A DNA stretch of 64,000 nucleotides, from positions 986,393 to 1,050,392 of the forward strand of contig NZ_KQ948145.1 in the NCBI RefSeq assembly GCF_001513955.1. Reading direction: 5' to 3'. Both the position numbers and the translations under genes were made by a program. Every line of letters begins with the position of its first letter. Positions within the stretch are counted from its first letter, which is position 1. Source of the DNA: Streptomyces pseudovenezuelae. Its GTDB lineage: Bacteria > Actinomycetota > Actinomycetes > Streptomycetales > Streptomycetaceae. This document shows, in pieces, positions 8,777-17,642 of the stretch. The notes under the pieces were generated by a model. That model had not been told where the DNA came from. It did no database searches and saw nothing but the letters and a program-made list of their open reading frames with translations.

Positions 8777-11338
8777 TCAGTCGCGGTAGGAGCCGAGGTG
8801 CCAGACCCGGGCCCGGTCCAGTTTCACCGAGCCGTTCTCGGCGAAGACCCGCACTCCCTGGCTGTCGGGGTGGGGGAAGATCTGGTCGGTGATCACGGCC
8901 TCGCCGCTGCCGCCGAAGACCTCGACGGAGGACCAGTCGACGAGGATCCGCAGCCTGACCTTGCCGTTCTCCGCCTTGAGCGGGGCCCGCTGGATGCCGG
9001 GGAAGGCGCTGCTGAAGTCCGTGGCGCCGGAGCGGGTGCGGTCGACGTACAGCTCCTGGGTCGTGGTGTCGTAGCCGATGACGGTCTCCTCTCCCCCGGC
9101 GCCGGTGCGCACCCGCAGGCCGAAGCGGTCGGCGTCCCGCAGGGAGAAGGTGGCCTCGATGTCGAGCGCACTGCCCTGCGCCTTCGGGCCGATCAGCGGC
9201 TGTGAGGTGTTGGTGACGGTGAGCCCGGACGCCGTCGCGGCGGGTCCCTGGCGCAGGGAGGTCAGGCCGGTCACCGGCTCGCTGGTCAGCCGGAGCCGGC
9301 CGTCCACGGTACGCAGCGCCATCCGGCGCGGGACGCTCTGCGCGCCGCGCCAGGGAGAGGTCGGGACCGAGCCGCCGTACTCCCAGTCGTTCATCCAGCC
9401 GATCATGTACCGCTCGTCGCCCGGGACGTTCTCCCAGGACACGGCCGCGTAGTAGTCCTTGCCGTAGTCGGCCCAGTCGGCGCGCTGCACGACGGACTTG
9501 GCGGGAGCGGCCGCCAGGGTGAACCGGTCGGCCAGGACGTGGCCCCAGCCGCCGGTGTTGTGGTCGACGATCTGGATCCGCGCCTGCCTGCCCGCGTAGG
9601 GGCGCAGGTCGAAGGAGGCCCAGTCCAGGCTCTCGCTGTCGGAACCGGTGGCGCTGCGGACGACCTCGCCGTCGACGAGCAGGTTGACGGACGTCTCCCG
9701 GGAGACGGGCCGGGCCCGGGTGTCGGACAGCACGACGTGGTCGACATTGAGGTGACCCCAGCCGCCGGTGTTGTCGTCGACGATCCGGATCCGCGCCTTC
9801 TTCCCGGCGAGGTCGCGCACGTCCCAGGAGGCCCAGTCCAGGGCCTCGGTGTCGCTTCCGGTGGCGCTGCGCACGACCTGGCCGTCGACGAGGAGTTCCA
9901 TCGCGGTCGGGTGGTCCGAGCTCGCCGCGTGGTTGCCGCCGCCGATGAGGAAGTCGACGTAGTCCTTGTCGAGGGTGAACTCGGGCGAGGTGAGGGTGCC
10001 GGTCGTGGAGTCGCCGTCGCGATAGCTGTTGACCAGGCCGTCGCCCAGCCAGCCGGTGACCTCCTGCTGGTCGGGGAGGGTTCCGGTGGCCGGTGCGGTG
10101 CCGAACGCGTCGCCGGTCGTCGTCCAGCCGCCGTAGGTGCCGCCCTCGAAGTCGGCGAGGACGGTCCCCTCGGGCGGGGCTCCGCGTTCCGGTACGGTCC
10201 CGTCCTGGTGCGGGTGCTTGCCGCCGCCCACCTTGAAGTTCAGGTAGGGGCTGTCGACCGTGAAGGCCCCGGAGGTCAGGGTTCCGGTGGCGGGGTCCCC
10301 GCCGTGGAAGCTGTTGGCGAGGCCCTTGCCGTCGTATCCGGTGACCGCTCCCTGTCCGTCCAGCGCGCCGGTGGCCGGTGCCCCGCCGAACGCCGTCCCC
10401 GTGGTCGTCCAGGTGTCGAACCCGGTGCCCTCGAAGTCCTGGACCACCGTGCCGGCGGGCGGGGTGTAGGCGCCCTTGTCGTCGGCGGTGAACTTCTCGC
10501 CGTCGAAGTCGCCCACGAAGTACTGGGCGCCCGAACCGCCGGTGATGCCACCGGGGTTGATGTTGACGACCAGGACCCACTTGATCTTCTTCGGGTCGCC
10601 GTCCACCGCGAGCGGGAACAGGTCCGGGCATTCCCACACCCCGCCGGTCGCGCCCGCGGGGCCGAACTCGCTGAGCAGGTCCCAGTCCTTGAGGTTTCTG
10701 GACGAGTAGAACCGCACCTTGTGCTCGGCGGACAGCGACACCGTCATCAGCCAGCTCCGGGTGGGCGCGTACCACTGCACCTTGGGGTCGCGGAAGTCCT
10801 TGGAGCCGATGTCGATGACCGGATTGCCCTGGTACCTGGTCCAGGTACGGCCGCGGTCGGTGCTGTACGCGAGCGACTGGGCCTGGGTGCCCGTGCGCTT
10901 GTCGAGGCTGGTGTAGACCGCCACCATCGGCGGGTTCTCCGGCGTGCCGAACCCGGTGGTGTTGTCCTTGTCGACGACCGCGCTGCCGGAGAACACCATC
11001 TCCCGGTCGTCGTGCGACAGGGCGAGCGGCAGCTCCTTCCAGTGCACGAGGTCCGTGCTGACCGCGTGCCCCCAGGACATGTCTCCCCAGGAGTTGCCGT
11101 TCGGGTTGTACTGGTAGAAGAGGTGGTATTCGCCCTGGTAGTACACGAGGCCGTTGGGGTCGTTCATCCAGTTCTGCTGCGGGGTGTAGTGGAACCGGGG
11201 GCGGTAGGTCTCGGTGTACGGCGGGGCGTCGGCGGCGCCGGCCCGCGGGGCGAGCGGGCCGGCGGACAGGGCGCAGACGGTCGCCGCCGCCGCGATCGCC
11301 CGGATGCGGGCATGCCGGGACACACGTGCAGAAGTCAT
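8777..11338 (-). CDS. Secreted GH32 fructan hydrolase (levanase/inulinase-like) with internal module insertion
   Basis: An 853-residue secreted enzyme. Residues 1-35 form a signal peptide (AGPLAPRAGA before the mature start). The GH32 propeller begins at about 48; the nucleophile Asp60 is in WMNDPNG, the stabiliser in RDP (183-185), the acid/base Glu236 in ECPDL. The propeller is interrupted at about 295-615 by four tandem modules (two starting DFEG, two around LLVDG), then resumes at WADYGKDYYAAVSW (622-635) and ends with the GH32 C-terminal beta-sandwich (about 690-853). The ATG has AGGGAG upstream. It faces a fructose-type importer across a shared operator region, so it probably releases fructose from levan, inulin or sucrose outside the cell. 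Confidence 0.93.
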   Translation of the reverse strand: MTSARVSRHARIRAIAAAATVCALSAGPLAPRAGAADAPPYTETYRPRFHYTPQQNWMNDPNGLVYYQGEYHLFYQYNPNGNSWGDMSWGHAVSTDLVHWKELPLALSHDDREMVFSGSAVVDKDNTTGFGTPENPPMVAVYTSLDKRTGTQAQSLAYSTDRGRTWTRYQGNPVIDIGSKDFRDPKVQWYAPTRSWLMTVSLSAEHKVRFYSSRNLKDWDLLSEFGPAGATGGVWECPDLFPLAVDGDPKKIKWVLVVNINPGGITGGSGAQYFVGDFDGEKFTADDKGAYTPPAGTVVQDFEGTGFDTWTTTGTAFGGAPATGALDGQGAVTGYDGKGLANSFHGGDPATGTLTSGAFTVDSPYLNFKVGGGKHPHQDGTVPERGAPPEGTVLADFEGGTYGGWTTTGDAFGTAPATGTLPDQQEVTGWLGDGLVNSYRDGDSTTGTLTSPEFTLDKDYVDFLIGGGNHAASSDHPTAMELLVDGQVVRSATGSDTEALDWASWDVRDLAGKKARIRIVDDNTGGWGHLNVDHVVLSDTRARPVSRETSVNLLVDGEVVRSATGSDSESLDWASFDLRPYAGRQARIQIVDHNTGGWGHVLADRFTLAAAPAKSVVQRADWADYGKDYYAAVSWENVPGDERYMIGWMNDWEYGGSVPTSPWRGAQSVPRRMALRTVDGRLRLTSEPVTGLTSLRQGPAATASGLTVTNTSQPLIGPKAQGSALDIEATFSLRDADRFGLRVRTGAGGEETVIGYDTTTQELYVDRTRSGATDFSSAFPGIQRAPLKAENGKVRLRILVDWSSVEVFGGSGEAVITDQIFPHPDSQGVRVFAENGSVKLDRARVWHLGSYRD

Positions 11339-11400
11339 GGGTCTCCCTGTGCTGCTGACGCCCTGGGGCCGACGCTGTCCTCCGCGGCGCCGGTCAAGAG

Positions 11401-11430
11401 TGTCATCGTTGACCCATGTCATCGTTGACA
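11401..11430. promoter_or_regulatory. Tandem LacI-type operators at the GH32 promoter
   Basis: Two 14-base sites, TGTCATCGTTGACC (11401-11414) and TGTCATCGTTGACA (11417-11430), lie with 16 bases between centres. The motif is a near palindrome TGTCAWCGWTGACA. They start about 10 bases downstream of the leftward -10 candidate, so a bound repressor would block transcript initiation or elongation of the GH32 gene. The LacI protein at 14770 is the obvious candidate. Confidence 0.8.
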
Positions 11431-11440
11431 CCAAGGCCCG

Positions 11441-11470
11441 ATCATGAGCGCATTCCGCCCGAGCCGTCAA
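11441..11470 (-). promoter_or_regulatory. Probable promoter of the GH32 gene
   Basis: On the minus strand TTGACG (11470-11465) is followed after 18 bases by CATGAT (11446-11441), about 103 bases before the start codon. The arrangement mirrors the divergent promoter of the importer operon. The call rests on hexamer match and symmetry only. Confidence 0.5.
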
Positions 11471-11573
11471 CGGTGCTGCCGCGATTGCTTCCACGGGATC
11501 GGCGCGCGCCGGAAAACGGGCACGGACCGGGCGGCCGCCGTGGGCGTTGCGGACTTGTAACCGGTGCGGGGCA

Positions 11574-11602
11574 TTGACGTTGCCGGGAGACGGGGTCATC
11601 AT
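11574..11602 (+). promoter_or_regulatory. Probable promoter of the fructose importer operon
   Basis: TTGACG (11574-11579) and CATCAT (11597-11602) are 17 bases apart. The operator pair begins 9 bases after the -10 candidate, as at the divergent GH32 promoter. Confidence 0.5.
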
Positions 11603-11611
11603 CCTCGGCAG

Positions 11612-11641
11612 TGTCAACGATGACATAAGTCAACGATGACA
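11612..11641. promoter_or_regulatory. Tandem LacI-type operators at the importer promoter
   Basis: TGTCAACGATGACA (11612-11625) and AGTCAACGATGACA (11628-11641) repeat the motif seen at the GH32 promoter, in inverse orientation and with the same 16-base centre spacing. They would overlap about +3 to +33 of the importer transcript. Confidence 0.8.
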
Positions 11642-11698
11642 CCCAGGGACGGCATGCTCCGATGCCGCCGCTCGCCCGCAATCCCGCTGGAGTCGTTC

Positions 11699-12715
11699 AT
11701 GTCTCGCACCCCTCGACTGCCTTCCTCCCTGCTCAGAGTCGCCGCGTGCACCTCGGTCGCGGCCCTCGCCCTGACGGCCTGCGGTTCCGGCTCCGGATCG
11801 GGCTCCACGAGTTCCGGATCGGGCACGGTGAAGGTCGGGCTGATCACCAAGACCGACACCAACCCGTTCTTCGTGAAGATGAAGGAGGGCGCGGAGAAGG
11901 CCGCCAAGGAGAACGGCGCCCAGCTCATGACCGCGGCGGGCAAGTTCGACGGGGACAACGCCGGTCAGGTCACCGCCATCGAGAACATGGTCGCCGCCGG
12001 GGTGAAGGGCATCCTGATCACCCCGAGCGACTCCAAGGCGATCGTGCCCGCGATAGCGAAGGCCAAGGCCAAGGGCGTGCTGGTGATCGCCCTGGACACG
12101 CCGACCGAGCCGGAGAGCGCGGTCGACGCCCTGTTCGCCACCGACAACCTCAAGGCCGGTGAGCTGATCGGCGAGTACGCCAAGGCCGCGATGAAGGGCA
12201 AGACGGCGAAGATCGCCGCCCTGGACCTCGCGCCCGGCGTCTCCGTCGGCGTCCAGCGGCACAACGGGTTCCTCAAGGGCTTCGGCGCCACCGAGAAGGA
12301 CGTGGCCTGCGCCCAGGACACCGGCGGCGACCAGGCCAAGGGCCAGACGGCGATGGAGAACTGCCTCCAGAAGGAGCCGGGCATCAACCTCGTCTACACC
12401 ATCAACGAGCCGGCCGCCCTCGGCGCGTACACCGCGCTGAAGGCCAAGGGCCGCGAGAAGGACGTCCTGATCGTCTCCGTCGACGGCGGCTGCACCGGCA
12501 CCCAGGCCGTCAAGGACGGGAAGATCGCGGCCACTTCGCAGCAGTACCCGCTCAAGATGGCCGCCCAGGGCGTCAAGGCCGTCGTGACCTACGCCAAGGA
12601 CGGCAAGAAGGCGTCCGGCTACACCGACACCGGCGTCACCCTGATCACCGACAAGGCCCAGACGGGCGTCTCGTCCAAGGACACCGCCTTCGGCCTGGAG
12701 AACTGCTGGGGCTGA
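11699..12715 (+). CDS. Fructose/ribose-type ABC transporter substrate-binding lipoprotein (FrcB-like)
   Basis: A 338-residue periplasmic-binding-protein-like family (RbsB/FrcB) protein. The signal peptide ends in LTAC with lipidated Cys28, followed by a Gly/Ser linker. The mature protein reads [19 protein letters not shown] and has the conserved [13 protein letters not shown] and SVDGGCTG segments. CTGGAG lies 6 bases before the ATG at 11699. The neighbouring GH32 enzyme and the FrcCA-like partners make fructose the most likely ligand; ribose or another pentose/hexose is not excluded. Confidence 0.92.
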   Translation: MSRTPRLPSSLLRVAACTSVAALALTACGSGSGSGSTSSGSGTVKVGLITKTDTNPFFVKMKEGAEKAAKENGAQLMTAAGKFDGDNAGQVTAIENMVAAGVKGILITPSDSKAIVPAIAKAKAKGVLVIALDTPTEPESAVDALFATDNLKAGELIGEYAKAAMKGKTAKIAALDLAPGVSVGVQRHNGFLKGFGATEKDVACAQDTGGDQAKGQTAMENCLQKEPGINLVYTINEPAALGAYTALKAKGREKDVLIVSVDGGCTGTQAVKDGKIAATSQQYPLKMAAQGVKAVVTYAKDGKKASGYTDTGVTLITDKAQTGVSSKDTAFGLENCWG

Positions 12716-12846
12716 GTCCGGCCCCCGGGACCGTACGACATCGCCTCTCCCCCGAGCGGGGCGGCCGGCCCCGCTCCTCCCCGCCCCGGGGACGGCCGCC
12801 TCCCTGTCCTCCCACCAGGACTTCTGTCTTCCGACAAGGACTTCGC

Positions 12847-13860
12847 ATGACCGCCACGTCCACGCCTCCGAGCACCTCCTCGCCGTACGCCGAACTCAAA
12901 GCGCCGACCACGGCCCGCAGGCTGCTCACGGCGCCGACCACCGGCCCGCTGGTCGCCCTGCTGCTGGCCTGTGTCTTCTTCGCCGTCTCCTCCGACCAGT
13001 TCCTCACCGGCGGGAACTTCTCGCTGATCGTGCAGCAGGTCATGGTCGTCGGCACCCTCGCCATCGGCCAGACGCTGATCATCCTCACCGCGGGCATCGA
13101 CCTGTCGTGCGGCGCGGTGATGGCGTTCGGCAGCATCGTGATCGCCAAGATGGCCGCCGAGGGCTCACTGCCGCCGCTGGTCGCCATCGCGCTGGGACTG
13201 GTCGTCTGCGGCGGATTCGGGCTGCTGAACGGGCTGTTGGTGCAGAAGATCCCGCTGCCGCCGTTCATCGTCACCCTCGGCATGCTCAACGTGGCGTTCG
13301 CGCTGACCCACATCTACTCCGAGGAGCAGACGGTCACCAACCTGCCCGGCCCGCTGACGGCCCTCGGGCAGACCTTCCCGATGGGGCACACCGACATCAC
13401 CTACGGCTCCCTCGTCACCATCGGCCTGTTCCTGCTCCTCGCCTACGCGCTGAGCAGCACCGGCTGGGGCCGGCACGTCTACGCCCTGGGCAACAGCCAG
13501 GAGGCCGCGCGGCTGAACGGCATCCGCACCTCCCGCCTGACCATCGGCGTCTACACCGTCGCCGGTCTCCTCTACGGCGTCGCCGCCCTGCTCCTCATCT
13601 CCCGCACCGGAGTCGGCGACCCGCAGGCCGGGCAGACCGACAACCTCGACAGCATCACCGCCGTCGTCCTCGGCGGCACCAGCCTGTTCGGCGGCCGCGG
13701 CTCGGTGCTCGGCACCTTCATCGGCGTCCTCATCGTCGGCGTCTTCCGCAACGGGCTCCAGCTGATGGGCGTCGCCTCCATCTACCAGACCCTGATCACC
13801 GGTGTGCTGGTGATCCTCGCGGTGACCGTCGACCAGATCTCCCGGAAGAAGGCCCGATGA
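12847..13860 (+). CDS. Fructose/ribose-type ABC transporter permease (FrcC-like)
   Basis: A 337-residue CUT2-family permease with about eight to ten hydrophobic helices. The family motif region AIGQTLIILTAGIDLSCGAVMAF is read in the sequence near residues 76-98 and the C-terminal VVLGGTSLFGGRGSVLGTFIG segment is well kept. AAGGAC precedes the ATG. It follows the binding-protein gene by 131 bases and its stop overlaps the ATG of the ATPase gene. Confidence 0.92.
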   Translation: MTATSTPPSTSSPYAELKAPTTARRLLTAPTTGPLVALLLACVFFAVSSDQFLTGGNFSLIVQQVMVVGTLAIGQTLIILTAGIDLSCGAVMAFGSIVIAKMAAEGSLPPLVAIALGLVVCGGFGLLNGLLVQKIPLPPFIVTLGMLNVAFALTHIYSEEQTVTNLPGPLTALGQTFPMGHTDITYGSLVTIGLFLLLAYALSSTGWGRHVYALGNSQEAARLNGIRTSRLTIGVYTVAGLLYGVAALLLISRTGVGDPQAGQTDNLDSITAVVLGGTSLFGGRGSVLGTFIGVLIVGVFRNGLQLMGVASIYQTLITGVLVILAVTVDQISRKKAR

Positions 13861-14693
13861 CCGCCCTCGACTCCCCCACCCCGATCCTCCAGGCCCGCGG
13901 TCTCGTCAAGCGCTACGGCCAGGTCACCGCCATCGACGGCGCCGACTTCGACCTGCTGCCCGGCGAGGTGCTCGCCGTCATCGGCGACAACGGTGCCGGA
14001 AAGACCAGCCTGATCAAGGCCCTCACCGGCGCGGTGACGCCCGACGCGGGCGAGATCCGCCTCAACGGGGAGCCCATCCAGTTCTCCGGGCCGCAGAGCG
14101 CCCGCGCCCACGGCATCGAGACGGTCTATCAGGACCTCGCCGTGGCCGCCTCGATGGACATCGCCTCGAACGTGTTCCTCGGGCGGGAGCTGCGGCGCCC
14201 CGGTGTCCTCGGGAGCGTGTTCCGGATGCTCGACAAGAAGCGCATGCGCCAGGAGGCCGCCGAGCACATGGCCGACCTGAAGATCGGGCTGCGCTCGCTG
14301 ACCCAGTCGGTCGAGACCCTCTCCGGGGGGCAGCGGCAGGCCGTGGCGGTCGCCCGTTCCGTCGCCTGGGCCCGCAGTGTCGTCGTCATGGACGAACCCA
14401 CCGCCGCGCTCGGCGTCAAGGAGTCCGGACAGGTCCTCGACCTCATCCGGCGGGTCCGGGACAAGGGCATGCCGGTCGTCCTGATCAGCCACAACATGCC
14501 GCACGTCTTCGAGATCGCGGACCGGATCCACGTGCACCGGCTGGGCCGGCGGGCCGCTCTGATCAAGCCCTCCGACTACTCCATGGCGGAGGTCGTCGCC
14601 ATCATGACCGGCGCCCTCACCGTCGACGAGGCCGGAGGTACTGTCGTAGCGGATTCCGAGGCCGCGAAGGCCGCGGGCGTCCAGGCCACCTGA
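13857..14693 (+). CDS. Fructose/ribose-type ABC transporter ATP-binding protein (FrcA-like, single NBD)
   Basis: A 278-residue ATPase with one nucleotide-binding domain: Walker A GDNGAGKTS near residue 43, signature LSGGQRQAVAVARS and Walker B VVVMDEPTAAL. Ribose-type importers usually have two fused NBDs (about 500 residues); a single NBD is the FrcA form, which supports fructose as the substrate. The ATG overlaps the permease stop (ATGA), so the two are translationally coupled. Confidence 0.92.
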   Translation: MTALDSPTPILQARGLVKRYGQVTAIDGADFDLLPGEVLAVIGDNGAGKTSLIKALTGAVTPDAGEIRLNGEPIQFSGPQSARAHGIETVYQDLAVAASMDIASNVFLGRELRRPGVLGSVFRMLDKKRMRQEAAEHMADLKIGLRSLTQSVETLSGGQRQAVAVARSVAWARSVVVMDEPTAALGVKESGQVLDLIRRVRDKGMPVVLISHNMPHVFEIADRIHVHRLGRRAALIKPSDYSMAEVVAIMTGALTVDEAGGTVVADSEAAKAAGVQAT

Positions 14694-14769
14694 CCACAGC
14701 ACTCGACACTCGACGGCATCCGGCCGAGGCCGCGGCCGGAACCGACGAGCACAGGAGACGGTTTTCTCC

Positions 14770-15801
14770 ATGGCAGCGAACCGCCGCCCGACCCTGGCCG
14801 ACGTCGCCCGCGAAGTGGGCGTCAGCGCCAAGACGGTCTCCCGCGTTCTCAACGAGGACGGACCCGCGTCGGCCGAGACCAGGGAACAGGTGCTGGCCGC
14901 CGTGGCCAAGCTCGGCTTCCAGCCGAACCTGATGGCCCGCAACATCCGCGTCGGCGGCCCCGACACCACGATCGGCCTGGTCATCCCCGACCTCGCCAAC
15001 CCGTTCTTCGGGGCGGTGGCCCGCAGCATCGAGGACACGGTCCGCGACCGCGGCCTGACCCTGCTCATGGGCTCGTCGGCGGACGAACCGGACCGTGAAC
15101 GGGCCCTGACGGACAAGTTCCTGGCCCGCCGCGTCAGCATCCTGCTGGTCGTGCCGTCCGTCGGCGCCGACCACTCCCATCTCAAGACCCACCGGTCCAC
15201 GGGCCTGCCCGTCGTCTTCCTCGACCGTCCCGGAGTGGGCCTGGCCGCCGACAGCGTGGTCAGCTCCAACCGCACCGGCTCCCACGACGGAGTCGCCCAC
15301 CTGATCGCCCACGGGCACCGGCGCATCGGCTTCGTCGGCGACCTGCCGGTCAAGCTCTACACCCGCCGGGAGCGCCTGACCGGGTACCGCGAGGCCCTGG
15401 AGGAGGCCGGTCTGCCCTACGACCGCTCCCTGGTCACCAACGCCCATGACCAGCAGGGCGCTTCGGCCGCGACCTCCCGGCTCCTCGCCCTGGCCGACCC
15501 GCCCACCGCCCTGTTCGCCGGCAACAACATCGTCGCCCTGGGGATAGTGGCCGAACTCGCGCGCAGCAGGCGCAAGGACGTCGCCGTCGTCTCCTTCGAC
15601 GACGTCCCGCTCGCCGAGGCGCTCGAACCGGCCCTGACCGTCGTCGCCCAGGACCCCGAGGAGATCGGCAGGACAGCGGCGACGACGGCCCTGTCCCGAC
15701 TCGACGGCGACCGCACCCGGGCCCGGACCATCACCGTGCCGACGCGTCTGATCGTGCGGGGCTCGGGCGAGCGGCCCGCTCCGTCGTTGCAGCGGGCCTG
15801 A
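14770..15801 (+). CDS. LacI family transcriptional regulator of the fructan/fructose cluster
   Basis: A 343-residue repressor-type protein: N-terminal LacI helix-turn-helix (PTLADVAREVGVSAKTVSRV, residues 8-27) with hinge (FQPNLMARNIRVG), followed by a sugar-binding effector domain from about residue 65 (TIGLVIPDLANPFFGAV). AGGAGA lies 11 bases upstream of the ATG. It is the last gene of the importer operon, 76 bases behind the ATPase, and is the likely ligand of the four operator copies at 11.4-11.6 kb. No operator copy was seen directly before lacI. Confidence 0.93.
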   Translation: MAANRRPTLADVAREVGVSAKTVSRVLNEDGPASAETREQVLAAVAKLGFQPNLMARNIRVGGPDTTIGLVIPDLANPFFGAVARSIEDTVRDRGLTLLMGSSADEPDRERALTDKFLARRVSILLVVPSVGADHSHLKTHRSTGLPVVFLDRPGVGLAADSVVSSNRTGSHDGVAHLIAHGHRRIGFVGDLPVKLYTRRERLTGYREALEEAGLPYDRSLVTNAHDQQGASAATSRLLALADPPTALFAGNNIVALGIVAELARSRRKDVAVVSFDDVPLAEALEPALTVVAQDPEEIGRTAATTALSRLDGDRTRARTITVPTRLIVRGSGERPAPSLQRA

Positions 15802-15805
15802 CGCG

Positions 15806-16849
15806 TCAGCCCGCCCGCCCCGGCACCTCCTTCATCTCGTTCACGACCGCCCGCTGAGTGATCGCGACGGTGAAGATCACGGTGCCCTTCTTGAAGGTCT
15901 CGTTCGGCTCGACCTGCACGGTGCGCTCACCGAGGAACGCGTACGTCTTCTTGTCGAAGATCCACTCCGTGCGCTGCCCGCTCTGCTCGTCCAGCCGTGC
16001 GACGGCGACCCCGTGGCGGCCGACGGCGTCGACCGCGTCGTCCACCGCGACCACCCCGGGGATCCCGGCGGCGGCCTTGTAGAGCGCGACGGTGAGGTCC
16101 GCGGGCGGGTAGCTCTCGACCAGGAGATCGCCGATGGCGACGAAGGCGGCCTGGTCGCGGGGGACTTCGGGGTCCCGGACGGCGTCCGACTCCTTGTAGA
16201 TCTTCCGCAGCAGGGCCTCGGGGTCGGTCGGCAGTCGGGTCAGCCGGTCGTAGGCCGAGCTGACCGGGTTCGGTCCGGCCAGGGTGATGCCGCCCTCGTC
16301 CGTGTTGCCGGGCTCGACGAGCCAGCCGTCCTTGCCGTCGGGGGACTCCCAGACCTGGCGGGAGTGCAGTTTCTGGCTCACCAGCGTGGTCTTGTCGTCG
16401 ACGGTCCTCTCGTAGGTGCTGGCCACCTTCGAGGCGATGTAGAGGAACTGGTCGTCGCGCACGGTGGGTTCGGAGGTGTCGGCGGCGGCCAGGGAGATGT
16501 CGTCGAGCAGGCGGTCGGCGCCCCGGGCGTCCGCGGCGCCGATCCGGGTCGTCAGGGCGGGCCCGGTGGCCAGGGAGGTGTTCGCGTCGCCGCCGTTCAG
16601 GGCGAGGCCGCCCACGACCGCGCCGGCCAGGGCGCAGGCCAGCGCGGGCAGCAGGACCGCCCGGCGCAGGAACGGGTTGCGGCGTACGGGGGTGACAGCC
16701 GTGTTGCGGAGGTCTTCGCGGATCCGGACCATCATCTGCTCCTTGTGGAACTGGTGGCGGCCCGCCGGCAGATCCCGCTCCACGGAGGGCAGCAGACCCT
16801 GGGTCTCCGTCCACTCGGCCGGGTGCGGCTGGGAGGGGCTGGCGTTCAT
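15806..16849 (-). CDS. CU044_5270 family membrane protein, sigma-factor partner
   Basis: A 347-residue protein starting MNASPSQPHPAEWTETQGLL. A cytoplasmic N-terminus of about 60 residues precedes one transmembrane segment (FLRRAVLLPALACALAGAVVGG, about residues 63-84) and a large extracytoplasmic domain. This architecture, and the 4-base ATGA overlap with the upstream ECF sigma gene, fits a membrane partner that may work as an anti-sigma factor; that role is inferred. Its 3' end faces lacI with 4 bases between. Confidence 0.85.
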   Translation of the reverse strand: MNASPSQPHPAEWTETQGLLPSVERDLPAGRHQFHKEQMMVRIREDLRNTAVTPVRRNPFLRRAVLLPALACALAGAVVGGLALNGGDANTSLATGPALTTRIGAADARGADRLLDDISLAAADTSEPTVRDDQFLYIASKVASTYERTVDDKTTLVSQKLHSRQVWESPDGKDGWLVEPGNTDEGGITLAGPNPVSSAYDRLTRLPTDPEALLRKIYKESDAVRDPEVPRDQAAFVAIGDLLVESYPPADLTVALYKAAAGIPGVVAVDDAVDAVGRHGVAVARLDEQSGQRTEWIFDKKTYAFLGERTVQVEPNETFKKGTVIFTVAITQRAVVNEMKEVPGRAG

Positions 16850-17493
16850 CGGTTTCCTTCCTGTGCGGACCGGATCGCATAGTCGCGATCACCCTTTGTC
16901 TGCCGGTTCGTCCGGGTGAGTTCCCGTTTTTCTCGCGCCAGTTGGGCCAGTTCGGCCTCGGCCAGCTTCCGCAGCCTGCCGCGCGCCCGGGACAGCCGGG
17001 AGCGGACGGTCCCGACCGGGATGCCGAGGGCGCGGGCGGCCTCGGCGTACTCCAGGCCCTCCCACAGACACAGCACCAGGACCTCGCGTTCGGGGCGTCT
17101 GAGCGAGCCGAGCGCGGTCAGGGTGGCGGCGATCCGGCGCCGGTCGTCCAGCCGCCCGGCGATCTCCTCCGCGTGGTCGGCGACCTCCGGGACGCCGGCC
17201 CCGGCCGCCGCGCTCGCCGCCGCCCGGTAACGCCGGTTGCCGCGTCCGTGGGAGCGGGAGACGTTCGTGGCGATGCCGAGCAGCCAGGGCCGCAGCGAAC
17301 CCCCGTCGGGCTCGATCGACTCCCGGCGCCGCCAGGCCTCCATGAAGGTCGCCGACATGACGTCCTCGGCCACGGACCAGTCGGCGGTCAGCCGGAAGGC
17401 GTGGTTGTACACCGAGCGGGCGCACGCGTCGTAGAGCTCCGCGAAGGCGTCCGGATCCCCGGCCCGTATCCGGGTTCGCATATCTGTGGTCAC
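16846..17493 (-). CDS. ECF RNA polymerase sigma factor
   Basis: A sigma-70 family protein of about 215 residues with region 2 (ELYDACARSVYNHAFRLTAD, then AEDVMSATFMEAWRR) and region 4 (RRPEREVLVLCLWEGLEYAEAA and the helix-turn-helix GIPVGTVRSRLSRARGRL). GTG at 17493 (VTTDMRTRIRAG) was chosen; the ATG four codons later is an alternative, and both have weak ribosome sites. It overlaps the membrane partner gene by 4 bases, the usual arrangement for a sigma/regulator pair. Confidence 0.9.
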   Translation of the reverse strand: MTTDMRTRIRAGDPDAFAELYDACARSVYNHAFRLTADWSVAEDVMSATFMEAWRRRESIEPDGGSLRPWLLGIATNVSRSHGRGNRRYRAAASAAAGAGVPEVADHAEEIAGRLDDRRRIAATLTALGSLRRPEREVLVLCLWEGLEYAEAARALGIPVGTVRSRLSRARGRLRKLAEAELAQLAREKRELTRTNRQTKGDRDYAIRSAQEGNR

Positions 17494-17560
17494 GCACTCA
17501 ACTGCCCGGGGGGATCCACGAGTTCCCGTGACGCACGTCACACTCGCCCATCACACACCT

Positions 17561-17608
17561 GTCAATGTTGTGCACTTTATTGACGGCAGTCACCAGACAG
17601 CCTAATTT
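17561..17608 (+). promoter_or_regulatory. Promoter of the MFS gene with overlapping inverted repeat
   Basis: TTGACG (17580-17585) and TAATTT (17603-17608) are exactly 17 bases apart, 34 bases before the MFS start codon. GTCAAT (17561-17566) and ATTGAC (17579-17584) form a perfect 6-base inverted repeat whose right arm overlaps the -35, as expected for a regulator site. Confidence 0.6.
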
Positions 17609-17642
17609 CACGGTGTCCTTCCCCCGCTCAAGGGAGCCCGCG

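Noticed and set aside
9539..11428. 629-codon open frame opposite the GH32 gene
   Set aside because: Antisense shadow of the GH32 gene, low-complexity composition, no start signal or similarity.
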